Shown here in pieces: positions 1-7,937 of a stretch of 64,000 nucleotides of DNA. A model generated the notes under the pieces. It did not search any database. It saw nothing but the letters and a program-made list of their open reading frames with translations, and was not told the DNA's origin. The stretch is taken from positions 1,488,001-1,552,000 of the forward strand of contig NZ_JAPEOZ010000001.1 of assembly GCF_026340655.1 (NCBI RefSeq), given 5' to 3'. The first letter of the stretch is position 1. Every line of letters starts with the position of its first letter. Both the position numbers and the translations under genes were made by a program. The DNA is from Streptomyces sp. NBC_01275. GTDB taxonomy: Bacteria > Actinomycetota > Actinomycetes > Streptomycetales > Streptomycetaceae.

Positions 1-354
1 GGCGGCCTGCTGATCGTCTTCGCGGGGCATCCGGCGGTGGCGATGGGCGGGTTCGGGCTGATGGGCCTGGGCATCGCCGTCGTCGTCCCGCTGTGCTTCG
101 CGGCGGCCGGGCACAGCGGGCCGAACCCCAGCCAGGCCATCGCGGGCGTCGCGACGATCACGTACACCTCCGGTCTGATCGCCCCGAGCCTGATCGGCGG
201 GGTGGCGCAGGCGACCAGCCTGGTGGTGTCGTTCGGGGTGGTCACGGTGCTGGCGAGCGGGCTCGCGGTGTTCGCGGGCGTGCTGCGCGGCGGCGAGCGG
301 ACAAGCGCGAAGGCCGCTCCGCGGGCCGCGGCGGTGCCCGACCCCCGGCCCTGA
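1..354 (+). CDS. MFS transporter, C-terminal part (5' end outside window)
   Basis: The reading frame is open from the first base, so the gene starts upstream of the window. The visible 117 residues are strongly hydrophobic, with about three membrane segments: one around GLGIAVVVPLCFAAAG, one around ITYTSGLIAPSLIGGVA and one around VVSFGVVTVLASGLAVFAG. A short basic, Ala/Pro-rich cytoplasmic tail follows. The NPSQAIAGVATITYTSGLIAPSLIGG stretch (read as two overlapping parts) is typical of the last helices of major facilitator drug or sugar exporters. It converges on the GH6 gene. The substrate cannot be told from this fragment. Confidence 0.75.
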   Translation, partial: GGLLIVFAGHPAVAMGGFGLMGLGIAVVVPLCFAAAGHSGPNPSQAIAGVATITYTSGLIAPSLIGGVAQATSLVVSFGVVTVLASGLAVFAGVLRGGERTSAKAAPRAAAVPDPRP

Positions 355-440
355 ATCCGTCGCGCCACGGCGTGGGCGTCACTGCCGGCGACGGGGCTCT
401 GCGGGCGACAGGGCCACTGCGGGCAACGGGGGCGCCGCGC

Positions 441-1601
441 CTACGACGACGCCAGTTCGTAGGCGTACGACGGGCTGAACTCGCCCGCCGCTCCCTTGCA
501 GCCGTCGGACTCCCCCGGCAGCTTCACCCACAGGTAGGCGTCGATGCGCGCCTGTCCGGTGTCGAAGGTGGGGGCCTGTCCGATCCTGCGGCCGTCCGGG
601 TCGCACCACTCCTCGTCGGCGGGCGCGCCGTTGCCGTTGCGGCTGGTGTCGATGACCGCGCCGAGGCTCGGCGGGCCGCCGAGGGCGTCCAGGACCCGTC
701 GGTCGTAGGCGGCCTCGTCGGCCGTGCGGTGGAAGTTGGAGACGTTGCTGAAGATCCCGTCGGAGGACGCGGCCGAGGCGGCGCCCGCCTGCTTCAGCAG
801 GGCCGCCTGGCGGGCGGGGTCGTTCCAGCCGGAGTGGCCCGCGTCGTAGTAGACCCGGGCCTTCGGGTCCGCCGCCTTCAGCACCCGTCCCGCGCGGGCC
901 AGCGCGGCGAAGCGGTCGGCCCGGTCGCCCTCGTCGAGGCAGTCTGCCTGGGCGATCGCGTCGGGCTCCAGCACGACGACGACCTCGCCGGAGCCGAGCC
1001 CGGCGGCGAACCGGTCGATCCAGCCGGCGTAGGCGTCGAGGTCGGGCGCCCCGCCCTCGGAGGCCCCGCCGCAGTCGCGGCCCGGGATCGCGTACGCCAC
1101 CAGGACGGGCACCCGGTCCTGCGCGGCGGCCCGCGAGGTGACCGCGCGGACCCGCGAGGCGACGGTGTCGGGCGTGTAGTCCGCGAACCAGACCGCCGCC
1201 GGCCGGCTCGCGATCCGGGACTCGATGACGGCGCGGCGCGGGTCGCCGGGATGGTCGCGGACCCAGTCGAGGACCTGGGACTCGGAGTGGCGGTAGGGCA
1301 CGGCGGCGACGGGGGCGGCCGACGGCTTCCCCGCCGTTCGGGCGGGCGAGGGCGCAGCGCTCGGGGTCGGGCCGCCGGTCGAGGGGGACGCCGAAGGAGA
1401 GGCCGAGGGCGGGAGCGTGGGGGACACGAGCGTCGCGCTCACCTCCGGCCGGGCCCGGTCGACGTCGCGTCCGTCGTCCCGGTCGTCCCCCTCCGCGAGC
1501 GCGGTCATCGTGCCGGTCGCCGCGCCCAGGGCGACGACCGCCGAGGCGACGGCGACCATGACGCTCCGCCGGGCGGACCGCCGTTCACATGAACCTGGCA
1601 C
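441..1601 (-). CDS. Glycoside hydrolase family 6 protein (endoglucanase/cellobiohydrolase type)
   Basis: This is a predicted secreted or membrane-anchored beta-1,4-glucanase of family GH6. Both family signatures are present: VAYAIPGRDCGGASEGG, containing the RDC aspartate, and VVVVLEPDAIA, containing the EPD aspartate. The C-terminal FDTGQARIDAYLWVKLPGE block is also typical. The N-terminus is basic followed by a hydrophobic segment (MVAVASAVVALGAATG), then a Pro/Ser/Thr-rich linker, then the catalytic domain. No carbohydrate-binding module is present. I chose the GTG at 1601 because GGAGGGGG lies about 8 bases upstream; an in-frame start at 1670 lacks such a site. It is divergent from the DUF5995 gene. 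The exact cleavage mode is not visible from sequence alone. Confidence 0.9.
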   Translation of the reverse strand: MPGSCERRSARRSVMVAVASAVVALGAATGTMTALAEGDDRDDGRDVDRARPEVSATLVSPTLPPSASPSASPSTGGPTPSAAPSPARTAGKPSAAPVAAVPYRHSESQVLDWVRDHPGDPRRAVIESRIASRPAAVWFADYTPDTVASRVRAVTSRAAAQDRVPVLVAYAIPGRDCGGASEGGAPDLDAYAGWIDRFAAGLGSGEVVVVLEPDAIAQADCLDEGDRADRFAALARAGRVLKAADPKARVYYDAGHSGWNDPARQAALLKQAGAASAASSDGIFSNVSNFHRTADEAAYDRRVLDALGGPPSLGAVIDTSRNGNGAPADEEWCDPDGRRIGQAPTFDTGQARIDAYLWVKLPGESDGCKGAAGEFSPSYAYELASS

Positions 1602-1702
1602 CGGGTGCTTCCCCCTCCCGTGCGACGGGCTCGTTCCCCCGTTCCGGGGAAGCGCGGGGCCCATCGGCACGCGGGCCAGCCTAGGACTGCGACTCTTCCC
1701 CC

Positions 1703-2437
1703 ATGCCGCAATCGGAACAGTTCACCGCCCCCGCAGACACAGCCGTCCTGGAACGCCGGACGGTCCCCGTGGACGCGTCCGTCGACGACGTGCTAGCCCG
1801 GATGCGCGCACTGGAGGCGACCCTGCCGCCCCGGGACGGGGTCGCGGTCTTCAACCGCGTCTACCTCGCCGTGACGCGGGAGGTCGGCCGGCGCATCGAC
1901 GGGGGCCGGTTCACGAACGCGCAGGCCGCGATCACGCTGGACGTCCGCTTCGCGGAGCGCTACCTCGCGGCGGTGGACCCGACCCCGGCCGACCGGCGCC
2001 CGCCCGCCTGCTGGCGTCCGCTGCTGCAGTTCCGCCGCCATCCGGGCGTACGTCCCCTGCAGTTCGCGCTCGCGGGCATCAACGCGCACATCGGGCACGA
2101 CCTGGCGCTCGCCGTCGTGGACGCCTGTCGTAGCCTCGGCTGCGAACCGGGCGACCTGGAGGACGAGTTCGACCGTGTGGGCGATCTCCTCGTCGCGCTG
2201 GAGGAACGCATCCGCGAAGAGCTGATGCCGGGGCCCGATCTGCTCCAGATCGCCGATCCCCTGACCCACCTGCTCGGCGCCTGGAGCCTGGAGCGGGCCC
2301 GGGACGCCACCTGGACGGCGGCCCGGGCGCTGTGGGCGCTGCGCCGGCTCCCGGACGTCGCCGAGGAGTTCACCGACCGCCTCGACACGGCGGTCGGCTT
2401 CGCGGGCCGCATGATGCTCACCCCGCTGCCGGACTGA
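1703..2437 (+). CDS. DUF5995 family protein
   Basis: This is a 244-residue soluble protein that I recognise as DUF5995, a family common in Streptomyces and other actinobacteria with no assigned function. It is mostly helical. The most conserved-looking part is LQFALAGINAHIGHDLALAV, where the H-x-x-H-D residues could bind metal. No signal peptide or membrane segment is visible. No Shine-Dalgarno sequence precedes the ATG; a TAGGAC -10-like hexamer ends 15 bases upstream, so the mRNA may be leaderless or nearly so. It is divergent from the GH6 gene and converges on davB. Function unknown. Confidence 0.8.
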   Translation: MPQSEQFTAPADTAVLERRTVPVDASVDDVLARMRALEATLPPRDGVAVFNRVYLAVTREVGRRIDGGRFTNAQAAITLDVRFAERYLAAVDPTPADRRPPACWRPLLQFRRHPGVRPLQFALAGINAHIGHDLALAVVDACRSLGCEPGDLEDEFDRVGDLLVALEERIREELMPGPDLLQIADPLTHLLGAWSLERARDATWTAARALWALRRLPDVAEEFTDRLDTAVGFAGRMMLTPLPD

Positions 2438-2438
2438 C

Positions 2439-2490
2439 CTCCCGGGCGGACCTCCCGGACTGGGCTCCCGGACTGATCTCCCAGGCGGGG
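2439..2490. repeat. Four tandem 13-bp units between convergent genes
   Basis: Four head-to-tail 13-mers begin at 2439, 2452, 2465 and 2478. Units 2 and 3 share CTCCCGGACTG; the outer units diverge (CTCCCGGGCGG and CTCCCAGGCGG). Together they fill the 54-base gap between the stop codons of the DUF5995 gene and davB almost exactly. The end of the upstream gene (TGCCGGACTGA) resembles the unit, so the array may have grown by slippage from it. Confidence 0.75.
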
Positions 2491-2491
2491 C

Positions 2492-4204
2492 TCAGTCCTC
2501 CGGGAGTTCGACCGGCGCGATCTCGTCGTAGACGTCCCCCGGACCGGGGTTGGTCGCGTCGGTCTCGCCGCCGAAGTGGTGCATGACGCCCCAGACCGCG
2601 TTCAGCGCGGTCTGGATCGCGCCCTCGGCCCAGCCCGCCGTCCAGGAGATGTCGTCGCCGGCCAGGAAGACGCCCCGCTTGTCCTCGGGCAGCCGGTCCT
2701 GCATGAAGTGCGTGAACAGGCGGCGCTGGTAGCGGTAGTGACCGGGCAGGTTGGCCTTGAACGCGCCCATGAAGTAGGGCTCGTTCTCCCAGGAGACCGT
2801 CACCGGGCTGCCGATGACGTGCTTTCTGATGTCGACCTTCGGATAGATCTCGCCGAGCGACTTCAGCATGACCTCCATCCGCTCGTTCGCCGACAGCGGC
2901 AGCCACTTCAGGCTGTCGTCGCACCAGGTGTAGGAGAGGCAGATGACGGCGGGCTTGTCGGGGCCGTCGTCGAGAAGGTAGGTCCCACGCGTCATACGGT
3001 CGGTGAGCGTCATCGACATGACGTCCCGGCCCGTCGGGTTTCCCCTGTCGTCGACGGCCTTGTCCAGCCAGAAGGGGCGGTCGACCGGCACGAAGAGCTT
3101 GCTGGACTCCATGTAGTGGGTCCGCTCGATGGCCGTCCAGTGGTCGATCGGGAAGAGCGAGTCGTCGCAGTCGATCTTGGAGAGCAGCATCCAGGACTGG
3201 GCGGTGAAGATCGCCGCCCGGTAGGTGCGGATGTCGCCGTTCGCGTCCGTCACGGTGATCCGGTCGCCGGCCGTGCGGTGCAGCCGGGTCACGGCCGGGC
3301 GGGGTGCGCCGGCCTGGTGCAGGCTCGCGAGCGAGGTCCCCTGGGCCCAGTGGACGATCTTCTCCGGCTCGCGCTCCCAGAGCCTGACCGGGAGCTGCTG
3401 GGAGCCGCCGACGATGCCCCGGTGGTGGTCGTCGGCCTCGGTGTAGACGACGCGGAGGATCTCCAGGATGGAGTTGGGGAAGTCCGTGTCCCAGCCGCCG
3501 GTGCCGAAGCCGACCTGGCCGAAGATCTCGCGGTGGCGGAAGGACCGGAACGCCTCGGAGTCGCAGAGGAAGCCGTAGAAGGTCTGGTTGTCGAGCTTCT
3601 CGACGAGCTTCGCCCAGATCTCGCGGATGCGCGGCACGTCCCGCTCGCGCAGGGCGCGGTTCATGTCGGTGAAGTCGGCGCCCTCCTCCAGGCACCGGCT
3701 CCAGGCCTCGGCGACGTCCCGGTAGACCTGCGGGAGGTCCTCGACCGTCTCGGCGTAGTGCGACTCGCCCTTGAGGTCGACGACGGTCGAAGGGGTCGTC
3801 TCCGCAAGGGGGTTGGGGAAGGGCCGGGTCTGAAGTCCCACCAGGTCGATGTAGTGCTGGAGCGCCGTGGAGGACGGCGGGAAGCGCATCGCGCCCATCT
3901 CGGCGGTGAGGGACGGGTCGCAGCCGTCGAAGCCGACGGTCCGCAGCCGTCCGCCGATCTGGTCGGCCTCGTAGACGACCGGCCTCAGGCCCATCTTCAT
4001 CAGCTCGTACGCGGCCACGATGCCGGACAGCCCGCCGCCGATGACCGCGACCTCGGCGCCGTGCTCGGTCGCGGGGACCTGGCCGAGCCCCGCGGGGTGC
4101 GCGAGGAAGTCGTCGTACGCGTAGGGGAAGTCCGGGCCGAACATGGTGATCGGCGGCTGCTGCCCGTCGGTGTGCTCGACGGCGTTGGGCACCGTGGACG
4201 TCAT
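2492..4204 (-). CDS. davB: L-lysine 2-monooxygenase (DavB-like flavin amine oxidase)
   Basis: This FAD enzyme is predicted to convert L-lysine with O2 to 5-aminovaleramide and CO2. The dinucleotide-binding motif IGGGLSG is at residues 55-61, followed by the E-x-x-x-x-GGR motif (YEADQIGGRLRT). The C-terminal FAD motif is FLAGDDISWTAGWAEGAIQT. From memory, the protein aligns almost end to end with Pseudomonas putida DavB, including PITMFGPDFPYAYDDFLAHP, FGQVGFGTGGWDTDFPNS and NPGPGDVYDEI; its 570 residues compare with about 560. A related tryptophan 2-monooxygenase activity cannot be excluded. AAGGAG lies 10 bases before the ATG. It is downstream of davA in the same operon, 42 bases apart. Confidence 0.85.
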   Translation of the reverse strand: MTSTVPNAVEHTDGQQPPITMFGPDFPYAYDDFLAHPAGLGQVPATEHGAEVAVIGGGLSGIVAAYELMKMGLRPVVYEADQIGGRLRTVGFDGCDPSLTAEMGAMRFPPSSTALQHYIDLVGLQTRPFPNPLAETTPSTVVDLKGESHYAETVEDLPQVYRDVAEAWSRCLEEGADFTDMNRALRERDVPRIREIWAKLVEKLDNQTFYGFLCDSEAFRSFRHREIFGQVGFGTGGWDTDFPNSILEILRVVYTEADDHHRGIVGGSQQLPVRLWEREPEKIVHWAQGTSLASLHQAGAPRPAVTRLHRTAGDRITVTDANGDIRTYRAAIFTAQSWMLLSKIDCDDSLFPIDHWTAIERTHYMESSKLFVPVDRPFWLDKAVDDRGNPTGRDVMSMTLTDRMTRGTYLLDDGPDKPAVICLSYTWCDDSLKWLPLSANERMEVMLKSLGEIYPKVDIRKHVIGSPVTVSWENEPYFMGAFKANLPGHYRYQRRLFTHFMQDRLPEDKRGVFLAGDDISWTAGWAEGAIQTALNAVWGVMHHFGGETDATNPGPGDVYDEIAPVELPED

Positions 4205-4246
4205 GGGGTACGGACTCCTTGCACAAGAAAGAACTGGGGTGGGGTT

Positions 4247-5035
4247 TCAGACCAGGGACCCGTACAGGCCGGGGCGGCGGTCCTTCAGATACGGGTTCGC
4301 CTCGCGGGAGGCGGCGAGGAGGACGGGGTCGGCGTCGGCGAGGAGCAGTTCCTCGCCGCGTCCGGCGCGGGTCCGGGCGACCCCGTCGGGACCGGCCAGC
4401 ACGGAGAGTCCGACGAACTCGAACTCCCCTTCCTGACCGACCCGGTTGACGTACGCGACGTACATCTGGTTCTCGAAGGCGCGCACCGGGATCACCGACT
4501 CGGCGACGAACTGGAAGGGGTGCATCTGCGCGGTCGGGACAAGGAGGAGGTCGGTGCCGGCCAGGGCGTGGGCGCGGACGTTCTCCGGGAACTCGACGTC
4601 GTAGCAGATCATCAGGCCGACGGTCAGACCGTTCAGCTCGGCCTGGACGACCGGCTGCTCGCCCGGCTGGAAGTGGTCGCGTTCGAAGCAGCCGAAGAGG
4701 TGGGTCTTGCGGTAGTTCGCGAGCCGGGAGCCGTCGGCGGAGATCAGCTGGGCGGAGTTGTACACCGCCGCGCCGGAGCGCTCGGGGTAGCCGTAGGCGA
4801 TCGCGAGGCCGTGCCGGGAGGCGAGCTCCGCGACCGCGTCGGCGCTGTCGCCGTCGGCGGGCTCGGCGAGACGGGCGATGTCGTCGCCGATCGCGTACCC
4901 GGTGAGGAACATCTCCGGCGCGAGCAGCAGTCCGGCGCCCGCGGCGGCGGCCCGGCCCGCGGCCTCGTCGAGGACCTTCAGGTTCTCGACGACGGAGCCG
5001 GGCCGGCCGGAGCTCTGGAGCAGGGCTGTGCGCAT
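4247..5035 (-). CDS. davA: 5-aminovaleramidase (DavA-like carbon-nitrogen hydrolase)
   Basis: This 262-residue member of the nitrilase superfamily is predicted to hydrolyse 5-aminovaleramide, the product of the neighbouring lysine monooxygenase, to 5-aminovalerate and ammonia. The catalytic triad is Glu41 (PEMFLTGY), Lys110 (NYRKTHLFG) and Cys144 (ICYDVEFPEN). These blocks, with YGYPER and LLVPTA-x-M, match P. putida DavA closely from memory. GAGGA precedes the ATG by about 7 bases. It is the first gene of a davA-davB operon. Phased TTGCG half-sites lie 83-136 bases upstream of the start. The later steps (aminovalerate transaminase and semialdehyde dehydrogenase) are not in this window. Confidence 0.85.
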   Translation of the reverse strand: MRTALLQSSGRPGSVVENLKVLDEAAGRAAAAGAGLLLAPEMFLTGYAIGDDIARLAEPADGDSADAVAELASRHGLAIAYGYPERSGAAVYNSAQLISADGSRLANYRKTHLFGCFERDHFQPGEQPVVQAELNGLTVGLMICYDVEFPENVRAHALAGTDLLLVPTAQMHPFQFVAESVIPVRAFENQMYVAYVNRVGQEGEFEFVGLSVLAGPDGVARTRAGRGEELLLADADPVLLAASREANPYLKDRRPGLYGSLV

Positions 5036-5117
5036 GCGTGATCCTCACCGGTACGAGGGGGTTCGGGGGCCACATCGACGGTACGGTCCACCGCGCGGCC
5101 CGGACAAGGAGGAGCCG

Positions 5118-5175
5118 TTGCGCGCCGGTGAGCGGATCGTTGCGTGCGTCGGGGGCCCGGCGGCGATTCGTTGCG
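5118..5175. promoter_or_regulatory. Phased TTGCG half-site array upstream of davA (candidate Lrp/AsnC operator)
   Basis: TTGCG occurs at 5118, 5140 and 5171, spaced 22 and 31 bp, i.e. about two and three helical turns, so the sites fall on one DNA face. The blocks GATCGTTGCGT (5135-5145) and TTCGTTGCGC (5167-5176) are both repeated identically upstream of the APC permease gene near 15.4 kb. Lrp/AsnC proteins bind phased half-sites of this kind as oligomers. That this array is bound by the Lrp protein encoded at 13300-13752 is inference. Confidence 0.55.
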
Positions 5176-5234
5176 CACCCCTCACGCACGCCTCACGCAC
5201 GCCTCACCCGCCTGCCCCACGCCTCCCCCGGGCC

Positions 5235-6329
5235 TCACCCACGTCTTCCCCGGGCCACGACCAGCGCCGTCACCAGGTAGGGCACGGCGCACAGCGCGAA
5301 CACCGTGCCGTGCGCGAAGGCCGAGCCGAGGGCGCCGTACGCCCCGTACACCCCGATGGTCACCGCCTCCGTGCCGAGGCTCGCGACGGAGGTGAGGGTG
5401 GCCCGGCCGCCGCCCTCGATGCGCTGCTGGAGCCGGACGTCGGCCAGGACCGTCGCCAGCTGGAAGCCGCCGAAGGCGAGGGCGACGAGGCCGATGCCGG
5501 CGGGAGTACCGCAGGCCCCACCGGCGGCGAGCGCCACAGCTGAAACGGCGAGCAGCGCGGCGAACCCCGTGCGCCCCAGGTGCTCGGCCGCCCCGGACAG
5601 CAGGCTGCCGGCCGTGACGCAGACCCAGATCGGCGCCAGCAGGTAGGGGACGGCCGTGTCGGGCACGCCGACCTCTCTGACCAGCAGGGACGTGTACTCG
5701 TCGAGGGCGCCCCAGACCGCTGTGACGGCCGGGACGAGCAGCAGGGCGCCGCGCACGGAGCGGTCGCGCCGGGCGTCGGCGAGTCCGCCGCGCAGGGTCG
5801 CCGCCCAGCCCTCGCCCGCACCGGAGGGCCTGTGGTGCTCGGGGAAACGGGTCGCCGTCGCCGCGCAGAGCAGACAGGCCAGCACGCTCGCCGCGCCGAC
5901 CGCCGGGTAGCCGCCGACCGCCAGGACCGGTCCCGCCAGGGCCGTCGCCGCCATGACGGCCACCTGCCCCACCGCATGGGCCCGGCCCGTCACCCTGGCG
6001 TACCGGTCGGCCGCGCCGAGCAGCTCCAGCTCCTCGTAGACCAGGGCCTCCAACGCGCCGGAGCTCAGCGCTCCGCGCACACCCCACAGGGCGAACCCGG
6101 CGGCGAAGGTCCCGTACGACGGGACGAGCACCCACAGCGCGAAGCCGGCGCCGCCCAGCAGCGGGCCCAGCCACAGCAGCAGCCGTCGGGAGACGGCGTC
6201 GGCCCAGGCGCCGGAGGGGACCTCCAGCAGCACGCCGGTCAGCGACCACAGGACGAACAGGGAGGAGATCTGCCAGACGGACAGCCCGGTGTCCGCGAAC
6301 AGCAGCGCGTACACCGGGTAGAGCAGCAC
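5235..6329 (-). CDS. MFS transporter (start uncertain; in-frame stop upstream)
   Basis: This is a major facilitator family exporter with about 12 hydrophobic segments. The signature after helix 2, GVLLEVPSGAWADAVSRR, resembles the G-x-x-x-D-R-x-G-R-R loop. Family members usually begin one helix earlier. Here the reading frame upstream of GTG 6329 still encodes a good first helix (LTATLYAYAFLDEFVLLYPV) but contains a TGA at 6399-6401, five codons after an ATG at 6416 that follows a GAGGG site. The only conventional start after the TGA is GTG 6329, which cuts helix 1 and lacks an SD sequence. The gene may therefore be damaged or use a non-standard start. Substrate unknown. Confidence 0.65.
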   Translation of the reverse strand: MLLYPVYALLFADTGLSVWQISSLFVLWSLTGVLLEVPSGAWADAVSRRLLLWLGPLLGGAGFALWVLVPSYGTFAAGFALWGVRGALSSGALEALVYEELELLGAADRYARVTGRAHAVGQVAVMAATALAGPVLAVGGYPAVGAASVLACLLCAATATRFPEHHRPSGAGEGWAATLRGGLADARRDRSVRGALLLVPAVTAVWGALDEYTSLLVREVGVPDTAVPYLLAPIWVCVTAGSLLSGAAEHLGRTGFAALLAVSAVALAAGGACGTPAGIGLVALAFGGFQLATVLADVRLQQRIEGGGRATLTSVASLGTEAVTIGVYGAYGALGSAFAHGTVFALCAVPYLVTALVVARGRRG

Positions 6330-6426
6330 GAACTCGTCGAGGAACGCGTACGCGTAGAGCGTGGCGGTCAGTCGACGGACGCCGGAGCCGGTCGTGGATC
6401 AATGTCGCCAGGTCATGCCCTCGATG

Positions 6427-7881
6427 TTAGACAGCTCCGGCCCCGGCGCCCAGGGAGAAAGTGGTGATCACCGCCGCGTGGTCGGACGGCCAGTCGTTGT
6501 CCTCGACGTCCGGCCAGGTCCGGGGGCTGCCGCTGACGTACGTCCGGGAGTCGAGCACCCGCAGCCCCCGGTGCAGGACGAAGTCGATCCGGTCCTGCGG
6601 CTCCGGGCGGCCGCTGCCGTCCTCGTGCTCGGCGTGCACCGGGGACCAGGTGTGCCCCGGACTCCGTACGGGGTCGGGGTGCGCCTCGCGGTAGGAGTCG
6701 CGCAGGCCCGCCTCCTCGGCGGCCTTGGTCACCGGCCACTCGACGTCCGGCCCGTCCAGGTGGGAGGGACTGTTGAAGTCGCCGACGAGGACCAGCGGCC
6801 CCTCGCCGCCGAGCCGGCCCAGGGCGTCCCGCATCTGGGCGAGCCGGACCTCCTCGTGGGCGATCAGATCGGCGGCCGGCAGTGCGTCGAAGGCGGCCTC
6901 GTAGGGCCCGTACGGCGTGTAGTCGAGGTGGACCGTCCAGACCTCGACCTCCGTTTCCCCGGCCACCCGGATCCGGACGCCGGCCGCGCCGTAGAAGCCC
7001 GCCTGCGGGTCGCCCAGGGCGGCCGTGATCGGGTGGCGGCTGATGATCCCGAGGTTGTCGCCGGCGCGGTGGTGGTGCCAGCCGAGGGCCTCGGCGAGTT
7101 CCTCGGCGGCGCCGCCGTACGTCTCCTGGAGGCCGACCACGTCGACGTCGGTCTCGGCGATGACCTTGAGCTGCTTGGCCCGGTGGTCGCGGACCTTGGT
7201 GCCGCCGTGCCAGAGGTTCCAGGTCATGACCCGGAGCCGGTGCGGCGGCAGGGAGCGCAGCCGCTGCAGGGTGACGCCCTCCAGGGTCGGCAGGACGGTG
7301 CGGCCCGGCGCCGCGTCGATCGGCGCGAGCGAGGGCACCGCGAGCACGGCGCAGCCCGCCGCCTCGGCGGAGGCGACCCCGGTCGGCGTGTCCTCGACGG
7401 CCACGCAGGACGCCGGGTCGACGCCCAGGGCGCGGCAGGCGGCGAGGTAGGGGTCGGGGTCGGGCTTGGTGCGGCCGGTGTCGTCGGCGGTGACGGTGAC
7501 GGCGAAGCGACTCGCGCCGAGCGCGGCGAGCACGGTGTCGGCGACGGCCCTGGGGGACGCGGTCACCAGGGCCGTCGGCACGCCCTCGCGGGCCAGGGCG
7601 TCGAGCAGGTCGAGCGCGCCGGGGCGGGGCAGGATGCCGGTGCCGACCCGGTCCGCGAACTCCCGGTGGAGCGCGTCGGCGAGGTCCGCGGCGGGCGCGC
7701 CGGTGGTCGCGGCGAGCCAGTCGGCGGTGTGCTCGACCGGGCGGCCGAGCACCTCCGGCTGGTCGGCCTCGGTCAGGGTCCGGCCGGCCACCCGCTCCAC
7801 CGCCTCCCACCACAGCCGCTCGGTGTCGACGAGCGTGCCGTCCATGTCGAACAGGACGGCCTGGAGCGGGAGTCGCGTCAC
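6427..7881 (-). CDS. Fusion of HAD phosphatase and endonuclease/exonuclease/phosphatase (EEP) domain
   Basis: This 484-residue protein joins two hydrolases. Residues 1 to about 205 are a HAD hydrolase of the beta-phosphoglucomutase-like subgroup: DMDGT with nucleophile Asp12 and Asp14, VTASPRA (motif II), GRTKPDP (motif III) and VEDTPTG (motif IV). Residues from about 215 to the end form an EEP domain, with MTWNLWHGG, VVGLQE, GDFNSP, RIDFVL and SDHAAVI, the metal and catalytic motifs of the DNase I/phosphodiesterase fold. GAGG lies 5 bases before GTG 7881. It is the last gene of the ABC transporter operon, so a role in processing an imported phosphorus compound is plausible but unproven. No signal peptide is present, so it is cytoplasmic. 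Confidence 0.85.
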   Translation of the reverse strand: MTRLPLQAVLFDMDGTLVDTERLWWEAVERVAGRTLTEADQPEVLGRPVEHTADWLAATTGAPAADLADALHREFADRVGTGILPRPGALDLLDALAREGVPTALVTASPRAVADTVLAALGASRFAVTVTADDTGRTKPDPDPYLAACRALGVDPASCVAVEDTPTGVASAEAAGCAVLAVPSLAPIDAAPGRTVLPTLEGVTLQRLRSLPPHRLRVMTWNLWHGGTKVRDHRAKQLKVIAETDVDVVGLQETYGGAAEELAEALGWHHHRAGDNLGIISRHPITAALGDPQAGFYGAAGVRIRVAGETEVEVWTVHLDYTPYGPYEAAFDALPAADLIAHEEVRLAQMRDALGRLGGEGPLVLVGDFNSPSHLDGPDVEWPVTKAAEEAGLRDSYREAHPDPVRSPGHTWSPVHAEHEDGSGRPEPQDRIDFVLHRGLRVLDSRTYVSGSPRTWPDVEDNDWPSDHAAVITTFSLGAGAGAV

Positions 7882-7937
7882 GATTGCCTCATTCTGTGCA
7901 TGTGGGGGGAGATCCAGCGGATGCGGGGGATGCGGGT

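Noticed and set aside
2576-5041. 821-codon + strand frame opposite davB and davA
   Set aside because: Shadow of two clear genes; no recognisable domain and biased composition.
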